Notes under the pieces: generated by a model
Databases searched by the model: none
Seen by the model: only the letters and a program-made list of their open reading frames with translations
Told to the model about the DNA's origin: nothing
Part shown: positions 23,616-32,758 of the stretch, piece after piece
Numbering within the stretch: position 1 is the stretch's first letter
Layout of the letters: each line of letters starts with the position of its first letter
Position numbers and translations under genes: made by a program
Source of the DNA: CAYNLG01 sp964397995
GTDB lineage: Bacteria; Planctomycetota; Phycisphaerae; FEN-1346
Length of the DNA: 44,772 bases
Direction: 5' to 3'
Assembly: GCA_964397995.1 (NCBI GenBank)
Contig: CAYNLG010000022.1
Span: 1 to 44,772, forward strand

Positions 23616-25880
23616 TTATTCCGGCCGGTCCTGGGACGCGGACTCCTCGGCGCGATCTTTGATGGCCTGGACCGCCTCTTCCTGCGCGGGAACCCCGGAG
23701 CGGGCCAGCACGGACTGGGGAGCCGGTCCCGAGTAGTCGTAGTAGGCCTGGTAGACCTCGCGGAAGTAACCGCCCTTCGTGGCCCGGACACCGTTCAACA
23801 CGGCCCCGAGGAGCGGGGAGCCCAACTCCGCCAACTGACGTGCCGCACGCAGCGCCAGGCCGCGGGTATTCTCGCCCGCCCGGTAGACCAACACCACGCC
23901 GTCCATCGCCTGGGCGAGGAGATGCATGTCGGCAACAAGCAGTACGGGCGCGGCGTCCAGGATGACGTGGTCGTACCTCTCGGTCAAGTCGCGTACCAAC
24001 TGGCTCATGCGTTCGGAGCCGAGAAGGTCGGCCGGGCTCGGGGGCTGCGGGCCGCCCACCAGAACGTCGAGGTTCTCGACGCGCGTCGCCTGGATGGCCT
24101 CGTCCACTGAGTTCAGGCCCACCAGGACGTTCGACAGGCCGACCCGGTCCGGCAAGTCCCAGACGCGGGCCAGCGCGGGCCGCCGGAAGTTCGCTTCCAC
24201 CAGCAAGACGCGCGACCCGGTCCGCGCAATCGTGATGGCCAGGTTGACGGCCGTTGCCGTCTTCCCGTCACCCGGGTGGGGACTCGTCACAAGCAGGCTC
24301 TTGATGGGCTCGTTGGAACTGAACCGCAGGTTGGTGCGGAACTGCCGGAACGCCTCGGCCAACAGCGACTGGGGCGCCACGTGCGAAACCTTCGCCACGT
24401 CCGTGTCCAGGCTGAGGCGATCGTCCTCGGCCAAGTCCGGCACCGTACCGAGGATCGGCACCCCCACCTGCCTGACCACCTGGGCCGGCGTCCGGAGCTT
24501 GTTGTCCACGAACTCAAGCAGGAAGCTCAGGCCGACACCCAGGAGCAGGCTGAACAGGATCACCGCCGGGATGTAGAGCAGGAGGCGCGGCTCGCTGGGT
24601 TCGATGGGAACGCGCGGCCACTGGACGACGCGGATGTTCTGCTGGGCCATGGCGCTCTGGAGCCGGAGCTGGTCGAGGCCCTGGAGGACGTTGTCGAGCT
24701 GGTTCCGGACCCGCTGATAGTCGCGCAGACGGGCCTGGTACTCGGCCGCCCGGTTGCCGATCTTAATCGCCTCCTGTCGGGCCTCGGCCACCTGGTCGCG
24801 GAGTTCGGCCTCCGACTCACGGGCTCGGTCGTAGGCGTTTTTGAGGGTGGCCCCCGTCTGCTGGAGGAGTTCGGCCAAGACGCTCTGGCGTACGGCTTCG
24901 AGCTCGTTGGTCACGGACTGAAGGGATTTCTGGCTGCCTGCTATGGCCTTGTGCTGTTCCCCCAGGCGGCTCTGGAGGCTCTGAAGACTGCGCTCCAGTT
25001 CGCCCACGTGGGCCTGGAGACGGGCAACCTCGTCGTTGCGGCGCAGGGCGTCCGTGATGGCCGGATAGGCCATCAGCAACGGCCCGTAGTTCTGCTCCTC
25101 CTCGGCCTGCTGCTGGAGCTGCCGGAACTGGAGCCAGGCGGCCCGGGTCTCGGCCAGTTCGAGTTGCTTACGGACCAGTTGCCCCGTCAGCGCGTTCAGC
25201 CGCGCCAGTTCCTCGCCCCCCCGCTCTGTGAGGATAACGGCGTTCGATTCCGTCCGGTACAGTTCCAGTTGCCGCTCCAAGTCCTGGATCTGGTCGCGCA
25301 GGTGGTCTCTCTCGGCCTGAAGGTCGCCAAGGCGGCGAACTGTTTCCTGCGACTGCTGCTGTTCGGTCCGTTCCAGGTAGGACTCCAGCACCCCGCGCAC
25401 GATCTCAGCGACCTGCCGGGGCCGGCGTCCCGTCAGGCTGACAAGGATGTTCTGGGTGCGGGGCAGGTACTTGACGTCGAGGTCCTCGCTCAGCGGGACG
25501 GTGCCGGCGGCGCTGGCGGGATACATCGACTGGTCTTCGCCTACCGTCTTGAGGGCGTCCTCCAGAACGAGGTCGCTCTTGATAACCATGGTCTGGGCCA
25601 TCATGAACGGCGTGTACATCTGGGCGGAAATGTAGTCCTGGGAAACGGGGTCCCACTGGGAGCGCGGCACTTGGCCCGGGTCAACGGCCACGATGCCGGA
25701 CGCCGTGTAGAGCGGTGCCTTGTACCACCAGGCCACGAGACCAGCCGTCCCGCCGAGACCGATGACAACCAAGCAGGCCAGGATCAGCCAGATGCGTTTC
25801 CAAACGATGCGCCAGACGTCGCCGGGACCCGCGATGGCGGGCCCGGCTTGGGGGGTGGCGTGCGTAGTTTGCTGCGACAT
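23616..25880 (-). CDS. Wzz-type chain-length regulator fused to a bacterial tyrosine kinase
   Basis: 754 residues. Inner-membrane protein that in known systems controls polysaccharide chain length through cycles of tyrosine autophosphorylation. Order: membrane helix ~29-52, Wzz periplasmic domain, long coiled coil ~170-410, second helix ~432-455, then a cytoplasmic BY-kinase domain. Kinase signs: ExxRxxR oligomerisation motif at 509-515, Walker A SPHPGDGKT (533-541), Walker B VILDAAP with D642, and a Tyr cluster at 705, 710, 713, 714 and 716. The Walker A' position reads VEANFRRP (561-568), with Glu and Asn where the family has two Asp. ATG at 25880 has GGAGGGAG upstream. It lies 88 bases after the TPR gene on the same strand. 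Confidence 0.93.
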   Translation of the reverse strand: MSQQTTHATPQAGPAIAGPGDVWRIVWKRIWLILACLVVIGLGGTAGLVAWWYKAPLYTASGIVAVDPGQVPRSQWDPVSQDYISAQMYTPFMMAQTMVIKSDLVLEDALKTVGEDQSMYPASAAGTVPLSEDLDVKYLPRTQNILVSLTGRRPRQVAEIVRGVLESYLERTEQQQSQETVRRLGDLQAERDHLRDQIQDLERQLELYRTESNAVILTERGGEELARLNALTGQLVRKQLELAETRAAWLQFRQLQQQAEEEQNYGPLLMAYPAITDALRRNDEVARLQAHVGELERSLQSLQSRLGEQHKAIAGSQKSLQSVTNELEAVRQSVLAELLQQTGATLKNAYDRARESEAELRDQVAEARQEAIKIGNRAAEYQARLRDYQRVRNQLDNVLQGLDQLRLQSAMAQQNIRVVQWPRVPIEPSEPRLLLYIPAVILFSLLLGVGLSFLLEFVDNKLRTPAQVVRQVGVPILGTVPDLAEDDRLSLDTDVAKVSHVAPQSLLAEAFRQFRTNLRFSSNEPIKSLLVTSPHPGDGKTATAVNLAITIARTGSRVLLVEANFRRPALARVWDLPDRVGLSNVLVGLNSVDEAIQATRVENLDVLVGGPQPPSPADLLGSERMSQLVRDLTERYDHVILDAAPVLLVADMHLLAQAMDGVVLVYRAGENTRGLALRAARQLAELGSPLLGAVLNGVRATKGGYFREVYQAYYDYSGPAPQSVLARSGVPAQEEAVQAIKDRAEESASQDRPE

Positions 25881-25968
25881 ACGTTCTCCCTCCGGCCGAC
25901 CGTGCGCTCTCTATATCGGAAGGGCGCGCCGGGCGCGGCCAGTATTCTGCCGCGTCCGCCGGGGCCAC

Positions 25969-28900
25969 CTAGCCGGCGGCACCCGCCGTCTTCAGGGCCT
26001 CGAGTCGCTTCTCGGCCTCCGCGGCGTCGTTGGCTTTCAGGCCCATCTCCAGGGCCGTTTCGTACTGTTCGCGGGCTTCGTCCACGCGCCCGCGGTCTTG
26101 GAGCACGCGGCCCAAGTGGTACCGGGCTTCGGCATTGTCACCCCGGGCGATGCTCTGACGCAAGGTATCCATCGCCTCCTGCGCATCGCCCCGCAAGAAC
26201 GCCACCCACCCGTAGGTATCGAGGATCTGCGGGTTGTCGGGCACCAGGCGGGCGCACGTTCGCACCATCCGCCACGCCCGGTCAAGGTCCCTCTTCTCGG
26301 TGGCGAGCATCCAGGCAACGTTGTTGGCGTTAGCGACGTCGGTCGGCTCGATTTGCCAGAGCTTCGTGCCCCAATCGACGGCCTCATCGACGCGCCCCAA
26401 GTAGTATAACGCGAGACTGTACAGGCGTACACCCGCGAAATAGGGACGCAGTTGCGGGACGTCCTGAGGCAGGCGGCTGTAGTTCTCGCCGAAGTACGTC
26501 GCCACGGGTTCGAGCACCGTGACGGCTCGCTCGTAGTTCTCGGCCTCGACCTCGATGTTGCCAAGGAGCGTGCGGATCTGGACGCTTTGCGGCATGGCCT
26601 GAAGGCCGCTCATCAGCACCTGCCGGGCCTGTTGCGTCAACCGGTCCTGCACGGCCGGCTCGGCCGCCTGGCTGGCCTGGCGCAGGATGTGCGCCAGGCG
26701 CACGTACCCGATCTCCCACTGGTTGTTCTGGACCAGACCCGTCTGCAGCACGTCGATGGCCTTGTTCAGTTCGCCCTCGGCCTCATGGACGGTGACCAAG
26801 GCCAGGCGGGGCCAGACTTCTTTCGGGAGGCTGTTCATGACGTTGTAGACGCGGTCAAGCGCCTCCTGGCGGCGGTCGAGAGCCATCAACGACTGGGCCA
26901 CACCGACCAGGGCCTCGGGCGACTCCGGCGCCAGTTTGCGCGCCTGCTCGAAGTGCCTGAGGGCCTCGGCCGGCCGGTTCTGCGCCAGCTTGGCACGGCC
27001 CAGCCGCACGAACAACTCCGGCTCCGGCCGTTCACGGACGAGCCCTTCCAGCAGGTCCGACGCCCGGCCCGGCTCGCCCGTGGCCATATACCGTTCCGCC
27101 AAAGCCGACCGCCCCATGAAGCTGGTCGGCCGGTAGTCCACCAGCCGCCGCAGGTCGAGCACCGACTCGCGCATAAGTCCGCGCCGCGCGTTGATCGAGG
27201 ATCGGAGCAGCATCGCCTTCTCAAAGGCCCCGTCAGCGGGCTCAATCTGGTCGAGCTGGTTGATGGCTTCAAGCGGGTCGGATGCGGCATACAGTTCGGC
27301 CAGCCAGAACCGGGCTTCGCCGTAATCCGGATCCTCTTCCAATGCCCGCCGCATGTACGTCTCGGCGTCCTTGAGGTCTTGGCGGCGGGAGGCGATGCGG
27401 CCGCGGATGACAAGACTCTGGACGTCATCCGGATGGTCCGCGAGAACGGCCTCGATGGCCTCGGCGGCCTCTTCCAACTTCATCTGCAGCATGTAGATGT
27501 CGGCCAAGCGCCGCCGGGCATGGATGTTGTCCGGGAACCTCTTCACCAGTTCCTTGTGGATGGCCTCGGCTTTGGCCCACTTGCCCTGCGCCGTGAGCTG
27601 GTCGCCGTACAGGACCAGCGGCGCGGGGTCCTCAGGCTTCAGTTCGAGCGCCTGGCGGTAGAACGGCTCGGCGTCTTCGATGTCACCGAAGCGAGCCGTG
27701 TACTCGCCCTTGAGGATGTAGCCGGCGGGGTCGTCCGGGTAAGCGGTAATGAATTCCTGGATCAGCTTGCGGGCATCGTCGTGGCGGCGCGTCAGGCCGT
27801 AGAACTCGGCCAACGCCCGCACCAACCGCGGGTCGTCCGGCATCGCCTCGTGGGCCGCCTTGAACCGGGCCTCGGCCAGGTCCAGCCGGTCGAGCCGCTG
27901 GTAGAGCCGCGCGGCGGCGATCTGGTTCGGGGCGTTCCCCGGAGCCACCTGCGCGAGGGCCTCGCGGTAGCGCAAGGCATCTTCCCACTTGCCTTGGGCC
28001 GTGGTCGCCTCAGCCGCCAACTCCAGCGCGGGGACATAACGCGGGGTGAACTTCAGGGCCTCCCGGGCCTCCGCTTCGGCACCGGTGTAGGCCCCCTCGC
28101 GGTACAGCACCCGGCCGAGCATCAGGCGGGCCGGCACCAGGTTCGGCCGCATCTCCAAAGCCCGCTGGAGCACCGCCTTCGCGTCCTCGAACTTCTGCTG
28201 GCGAAGCAGCGCCTGGGCCAGCAGGTAGTTGGCGGCCGACATGCTCGGGTCGTTCGCCACCACCTGGCGCAGCTTCTCCGTGGCGTCGGCCACGCGGTCC
28301 TGGGCGAGGTCGACCAGAGGCTCGGCCACCAGCAACTCCGGCGCATTCGGATCGGCCTGGCGGAGGCGTTCGGTCACCTCGGCCGCCGCGGCATAGTCAT
28401 CGCCCTGCAGATGCGTCATGAAGACTTGCTGCCATGCCTGACGCCACGCCCCGGACCCGGGTTCCGCCTTCTCAAGCACCTCCTGGTAGATCCGCATGCC
28501 CTGGTCCTGGCGGTCCGTGACGGCATAGAGTCGGGCCAACGCCACCTGGTCGCCATAGCGGGTGGGGTCTTCCTGGAGCCGGGCCTTGAGTTGGGCCTCG
28601 ATTTTCTCCGGGTCAATGTCGGCCGCCACGAACGCCGCGTCCGGCACCTTCTCCCGGGCTTCGGCCAGAGCGGCTTCCAGCTTCTCCTCCATGTCGCGCT
28701 GGCGGTAGAACTGGAGGAGCTGGCGGTAGACCATCTCGGGGTCCTCGCCGATGGCCTTGGCGGCCAGGAAGGCCTCTTCGGCCTCAGCAACACGGTCCAT
28801 CCGGTTCAGGATCTCCGCGACCATGACGTGGAGCCGCACGTCTTGCGGACGGGCCGCCGCCCCCTTCTGTGCCACGTCGAGGGCCTGCGGCAGGTTGTCC

Positions 28901-30327
28901 TGGGCCGCCAGGGCCTGGGACAGCAGCAACTGCATGTCCGCATCGCCCGGTGTGGCCGCGAGAACCGCTCGGGCGTTGCGAATGACGCCGTCGAACTCCT
29001 GGAGGCGGAGCTGAATCTCGGCCAAGGTCCGCCGGGCTCCCAGCAGTGTCGGCAGTTGGGCCACGAGGTCCTGGAGTTCGCTCTCGGCGGCACCCAGCTC
29101 GCCGGCCATGAAATAGGCCCGACCGAGCAACAACCGTGCCCGGGGCGTCGCCCCCGCGTCGCGGGCCTTCTGAAGCAACGTGATCGCCCGGCGGATCTCC
29201 CGGTCGATCATGGCCTGCTTGCCCCGCAGGTACGCCACGTTGCCGCTCTCGGGGTTCGCCTCCTCCATCTCGACGATCAGGGCAGTGGCCTTCTCATACT
29301 CCTTTTCATCCAGCAGAAGGTCGGCCCGTTCGGTCTTCAGGGACTCGCTCTCGGGCAACCGTTCGATGGCCCGGTCCAGCACGTCGGCGGCCCTGGTGTT
29401 GTCACCGTCCGCCCGATAGAGGGCCGCCAGGCGCAAGTACGCCCGCGGGTCATCGGCCGCCAGGTCGACGGCTTTCTGGAACGCGTCCTTGGCCTCGCCG
29501 ATCTTGTTCTGTTTGACGGCCACCTCGCCGAGCGCGATGAACAATTCGGGCTTCTCGCCGGCGACCACGAGGCCCAAGGCCAGGACCTCGGCCGCCTGAT
29601 CGTACTCCTCCTGAGCCGCGAGCCGACCCGCCTTCATCGTGTAGGCCTGAGGTTCCTCGGGGTTGCTGGCGATGGCTTGGTCCAGGACGGCTGCAATCTG
29701 GTCCTCCTGGCCAAGCAACGTGTACGTTCGCGCGAGCAGGGCATAGAGCTGCATCTCGCCGGGAGCGGCCTCGATGCCCTCGCTGAGAATCTCGACGGCG
29801 GCTTCGTAGAAGGGCCGGCGGCGCGACTGGATCGGTTCGGCGTCCGCGAGCGACAGCTTGATGGCGGCCGCCCAGAGATAGCCGCGCGCGAAGTCCGGCT
29901 TGACCTGGATCAGGTTCTGGACCTCGCGCTCCGCGTCGTTCCAGAGGCGCATGGCAATGAGCAACTCGGTCAGGTCGCGCTGGGCTTCGAAGTAGTCGGG
30001 CTTGAGAGCGAGCGCCCGCTGGAACGATTGGCGCGATGCCTGAGCGGCCGGCGGCTTCTGCCGCAGCGCCAGGTACCCGCGCAGGTACTGGGCCTCGGCA
30101 CTGTCCTTGCCCTCGTCGGTCTTGACGGCCCGGCGGATGTAGGTGTACGCGGCAGCCCAGTTCTCGTTGTCCCTGGCCTGCTTGGCCTGCTCGAAGAGTT
30201 CCTGAAAGTTGCCCGTTTCGCCGACGGTCAGCACGTCGGTTGCGATGACCGTGACCAGGACGGCGATGGGCAGTCCGACAAAGACCAGGAGCAGTACCAG
30301 CAACCGCGTATTGAGTCGACGTGCCAT
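25969..30327 (-). CDS. Giant membrane-anchored TPR protein of the exosortase/polysaccharide operon
   Basis: 1452 residues. A single N-terminal membrane helix (~8-33, LLVLLLVFVGLPIAVLVTVI) is followed by an almost unbroken array of tetratricopeptide repeats, visible as recurring A/L-x(2)-L-x-L-x-P-x(4)-A segments spaced 34 residues apart, for example ALALKPDYFEAQRDL, AVDLAADDPRAYLRLA, ALEEDPDYGEARFWLAELYA. I estimate more than 30 repeats. Such proteins occur beside exosortase and PEP-CTERM/EPS loci (PrsT-like) and are expected to be scaffolds on the periplasmic side; partner unknown. The ATG at 30327 is 3 bases after the EpsI stop, with AGAGGA 7 bases upstream, so it is tightly coupled to it. 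PrsT-like proteins I know of are shorter (~900). Confidence 0.9.
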   Translation of the reverse strand: MARRLNTRLLVLLLVFVGLPIAVLVTVIATDVLTVGETGNFQELFEQAKQARDNENWAAAYTYIRRAVKTDEGKDSAEAQYLRGYLALRQKPPAAQASRQSFQRALALKPDYFEAQRDLTELLIAMRLWNDAEREVQNLIQVKPDFARGYLWAAAIKLSLADAEPIQSRRRPFYEAAVEILSEGIEAAPGEMQLYALLARTYTLLGQEDQIAAVLDQAIASNPEEPQAYTMKAGRLAAQEEYDQAAEVLALGLVVAGEKPELFIALGEVAVKQNKIGEAKDAFQKAVDLAADDPRAYLRLAALYRADGDNTRAADVLDRAIERLPESESLKTERADLLLDEKEYEKATALIVEMEEANPESGNVAYLRGKQAMIDREIRRAITLLQKARDAGATPRARLLLGRAYFMAGELGAAESELQDLVAQLPTLLGARRTLAEIQLRLQEFDGVIRNARAVLAATPGDADMQLLLSQALAAQDNLPQALDVAQKGAAARPQDVRLHVMVAEILNRMDRVAEAEEAFLAAKAIGEDPEMVYRQLLQFYRQRDMEEKLEAALAEAREKVPDAAFVAADIDPEKIEAQLKARLQEDPTRYGDQVALARLYAVTDRQDQGMRIYQEVLEKAEPGSGAWRQAWQQVFMTHLQGDDYAAAAEVTERLRQADPNAPELLVAEPLVDLAQDRVADATEKLRQVVANDPSMSAANYLLAQALLRQQKFEDAKAVLQRALEMRPNLVPARLMLGRVLYREGAYTGAEAEAREALKFTPRYVPALELAAEATTAQGKWEDALRYREALAQVAPGNAPNQIAAARLYQRLDRLDLAEARFKAAHEAMPDDPRLVRALAEFYGLTRRHDDARKLIQEFITAYPDDPAGYILKGEYTARFGDIEDAEPFYRQALELKPEDPAPLVLYGDQLTAQGKWAKAEAIHKELVKRFPDNIHARRRLADIYMLQMKLEEAAEAIEAVLADHPDDVQSLVIRGRIASRRQDLKDAETYMRRALEEDPDYGEARFWLAELYAASDPLEAINQLDQIEPADGAFEKAMLLRSSINARRGLMRESVLDLRRLVDYRPTSFMGRSALAERYMATGEPGRASDLLEGLVRERPEPELFVRLGRAKLAQNRPAEALRHFEQARKLAPESPEALVGVAQSLMALDRRQEALDRVYNVMNSLPKEVWPRLALVTVHEAEGELNKAIDVLQTGLVQNNQWEIGYVRLAHILRQASQAAEPAVQDRLTQQARQVLMSGLQAMPQSVQIRTLLGNIEVEAENYERAVTVLEPVATYFGENYSRLPQDVPQLRPYFAGVRLYSLALYYLGRVDEAVDWGTKLWQIEPTDVANANNVAWMLATEKRDLDRAWRMVRTCARLVPDNPQILDTYGWVAFLRGDAQEAMDTLRQSIARGDNAEARYHLGRVLQDRGRVDEAREQYETALEMGLKANDAAEAEKRLEALKTAGAAG

Positions 30328-30330
30328 GAT

Positions 30331-31467
30331 TCAGTCCTCTCTTGCGGCGCCGCCGGGCGCCGGGTAGTACTCGCGTTCCAACACGGCCGCGACGTGCTGA
30401 AGCAGCCGCAGCCCGATCCGGTACGCCGGATGCTCGCGTTCCAGGGCTCCGGCCCCCGCCCCGGGGCTCAGGTAAATCGCCAATTGCGTCTGCGTCAGGT
30501 AGCTGCCCCGTTGACCAAGGCTGCTGGTGGTGGCCAGAAACCGGGCGATCTGGCGGTCCGTGGTGTAGGTGCCGCCGATGTTGAAGTACTGGAACATCAG
30601 GGCGTCCGGGGCGTTCTCAGGCAGTTCCGGTCCCGGGCGGAACAGCAGGGCGTTGAAAGGCACTTCCCGCCCCCCGAGTTCCGCCACCGGCACGCTGTCG
30701 GCATGCCGCTCTTCGAGCACGTATCCTGACTGGGTCATACAAACCCACGGAACGTGCGGAATTTGCGTCATGGCGTCGGCATTGTAGGGGATGAACAGCA
30801 ACCCCTGCCACTCGCCGTTCTCGGCGCGGATCTCCAGGTTCAGGTACTCGTCCGCACCGAGGGCCACCTCAATGTCCTCGCGGAGGACCATCGCGCGACC
30901 GACCCATCCGGGCGGCACCAGGGCATCGACCAGACGGCTGATCGGCTGCCGCGCCTCGAGGGGCTTCGGCGGCGGCGGCTCATAGGCCGCGAAGAACACG
31001 GCCCCCACGCCCAGGGCCCCACAGCACATGGCATATTGGCGCGACCACGCCATGCCGCGCAGCGCCATCACCAGCGCCGCGACCGCGCCCGCAGCCGCCA
31101 TGAAGTGGACCCAGTTCGCCACGGCGACCAGACCGACGTCCCCGGTACGAACGATGTCCGGGGCAGCATGCACGATCACGTACGTCCCCGGCACGGCCGC
31201 GATGGCCGCGAGCCATGCACTCGGGCCAAGGCGCAAGCCCGCCGCCGCCAGAAGCACCAGCCCCACCCCGGCGGCCGCCACGCCGACCCAGCCAAACAAC
31301 ACGCTTCGTCTGGCTTGGGCCTCCACGTCGGACCCTTCGCCCACGCCGCGCATGGACTCGGTCAGGCCCAGCGTCAGGTAGACGCCGGCCAGCAGCGCGA
31401 CGGCCAGGAGCGCTGCCGCCACGAGCGTGGGCGTGCGGTGAGGCGGGTTGTGGGCCGCTGGAGCCAT
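30331..31467 (-). CDS. EpsI-family exosortase-associated protein with an added membrane domain
   Basis: 378 residues. The C-terminal ~200 residues match EpsI (exosortase-associated): WVGRAMVLREDIEVALGADE, YNADAMTQIPHVPWVCMTQS, then GGREVPFNALLF, FQYFNIGGTYTTDRQ and RIGLRLLQHVAAVLEREYYP. Typical EpsI proteins have a single N-terminal anchor; here about five membrane segments precede the domain (~15-34, 55-75, 82-100, 113-137, 144-160). The cysteine in HVPWVCM matches the conserved P-x-V-C site of the family. It follows the exosortase gene by 21 bases and precedes the TPR gene by 3, so the three are co-transcribed. Its biochemical role is not established; it is usually paired with the sortase. 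Confidence 0.8.
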   Translation of the reverse strand: MAPAAHNPPHRTPTLVAAALLAVALLAGVYLTLGLTESMRGVGEGSDVEAQARRSVLFGWVGVAAAGVGLVLLAAAGLRLGPSAWLAAIAAVPGTYVIVHAAPDIVRTGDVGLVAVANWVHFMAAAGAVAALVMALRGMAWSRQYAMCCGALGVGAVFFAAYEPPPPKPLEARQPISRLVDALVPPGWVGRAMVLREDIEVALGADEYLNLEIRAENGEWQGLLFIPYNADAMTQIPHVPWVCMTQSGYVLEERHADSVPVAELGGREVPFNALLFRPGPELPENAPDALMFQYFNIGGTYTTDRQIARFLATTSSLGQRGSYLTQTQLAIYLSPGAGAGALEREHPAYRIGLRLLQHVAAVLEREYYPAPGGAARED

Positions 31468-31488
31468 GGCGTGGGGTGACGCGGCCGG

Positions 31489-32706
31489 TCAGGCGTGCGT
31501 CGCGTGGGTCTCCGTATCGGGTTCCTCGATGAACAGGGACGTCATGAGCTTGTCGAACAGGCGCAACTCCAGCCACATCAGCAGGAACGCCAAGCCCAGC
31601 ATCGCAAAGCCGAAGGCCTGGTGCGGCGCGCTTTCCGGCTTCAGGATCGTCTGGCGCGCGTCCTCCAGCTGCGCCGGATCGGGGTATCCCAAGGCGATGT
31701 GTGCCGTCGTCAGGGTCACGAGCACACCGGCCACCACATAGGCCATGGCCGCCTTCCAGGAAGCAAGCTGCCCCAACCACCCCCGGCCGCCGGGAAAGAT
31801 CACGAAGAACACGCCCAGGCCGATCAAGGCAACGCCGATCCAGGCAGTCGAGGTCCATTCGACGACGCGCGGGAAGAACGAACTCCATGTCGGCTCACCG
31901 TCGGCCACGCGGACCGCTTCGTGGTAGAAAGTGTGGCTGGACACAGCCATGAGCGTCACCCGGACGAAGTTGCAGAAGACGGCGATCGGCACGCTCGAGA
32001 CCACGATGAGCAGCCGCTGCCACGCGGCACGCTTTTCGATAAAGGCCATGAGCACGCCGAGCGCCACGAACGCCAGCAGCAGCCGCAGGCCGCTGCACGC
32101 CTCGGCCACGGTGATCGGACCGGGTGCACCCAGGTCCAGCACGTTGCCGGCGCGCTCGACCCAGATGCCCACGAGCAGGAGGAATCTCTCGGCGAATACG
32201 GCGGCCATCCGCTGGGCCGGCAGGGCCAGCGCCCCGTAGATGCGGTCCGGCCAGGGGATCATCAGCCACAGGTAGGCCGCCGACACCCAGACCACCTTGA
32301 ACATCTCCCAGCCCAGGAGCCAGAGCACCAACCCCAGGGCAACGAGAACGAAGGTGACATCCCCGGGGTAGCCGAACATGGTCACCTGGGCCCAGACCCG
32401 GAAGACGAAGGCGGCCAGAACAAGCAGGGCGCCCCAGATACAGGGGCGGATCGGCCGAGCGCCCTTCTCCTCAAGCCGGAAATGCGCGATCACCAGGGCG
32501 ATGACCGGGACGAAGTAGCTGTACGACCACGCGTCGTTGACGCTCCAGACGGCCTCCCAGCGCACGAGCGGATACCAGTAGGCCGCGACGGCCAACGCCA
32601 CCACCGGGAGGATGCGGAGGACGGCCCCGGGGGTGATGGCGCGGTTCCAGTCCCACCGGGCGGTGGGGGCGCCTGGCCGCTCGGATTGTGCGGCGCTGCT
32701 CGCCAT
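31489..32706 (-). CDS. Exosortase (EpsH/archaeosortase superfamily)
   Basis: 405 residues. Membrane cysteine transpeptidase expected to process and anchor proteins with PEP-CTERM-like C-terminal signals, or to serve polysaccharide export. Catalytic set: Cys204 in VAEACSGLRLL, Arg249 in CNFVRVTLM and a His at 258 or 262 (SSHTFYHE). About eight membrane segments hold these residues. The protein is longer than the core ~290 residues: after residue ~310 two more membrane segments (AAMAYVVAGVLVTLTTAHIA, FGFAMLGLAFLLMWLELRLF) enclose a short loop, then an acidic tail ending ETHATHA. The ATG at 32706 is chosen because GAGG lies before it; the open frame reaches 32793 but overlaps the previous gene's end. 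No PEP-CTERM protein is seen in the window. Confidence 0.9.
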   Translation of the reverse strand: MASSAAQSERPGAPTARWDWNRAITPGAVLRILPVVALAVAAYWYPLVRWEAVWSVNDAWSYSYFVPVIALVIAHFRLEEKGARPIRPCIWGALLVLAAFVFRVWAQVTMFGYPGDVTFVLVALGLVLWLLGWEMFKVVWVSAAYLWLMIPWPDRIYGALALPAQRMAAVFAERFLLLVGIWVERAGNVLDLGAPGPITVAEACSGLRLLLAFVALGVLMAFIEKRAAWQRLLIVVSSVPIAVFCNFVRVTLMAVSSHTFYHEAVRVADGEPTWSSFFPRVVEWTSTAWIGVALIGLGVFFVIFPGGRGWLGQLASWKAAMAYVVAGVLVTLTTAHIALGYPDPAQLEDARQTILKPESAPHQAFGFAMLGLAFLLMWLELRLFDKLMTSLFIEEPDTETHATHA

Positions 32707-32758
32707 CTCGTGCCTCAGGGGACCTCGGTGTCTCAGGCGATGAAGTCGCCGCCCGGGG

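Noticed and set aside
26452..30729. A 1425-residue open frame on the plus strand
   Set aside because: It is antisense to the TPR gene and follows its repetitive, GC-rich codon pattern; no family motif, no signal and no ribosome site.
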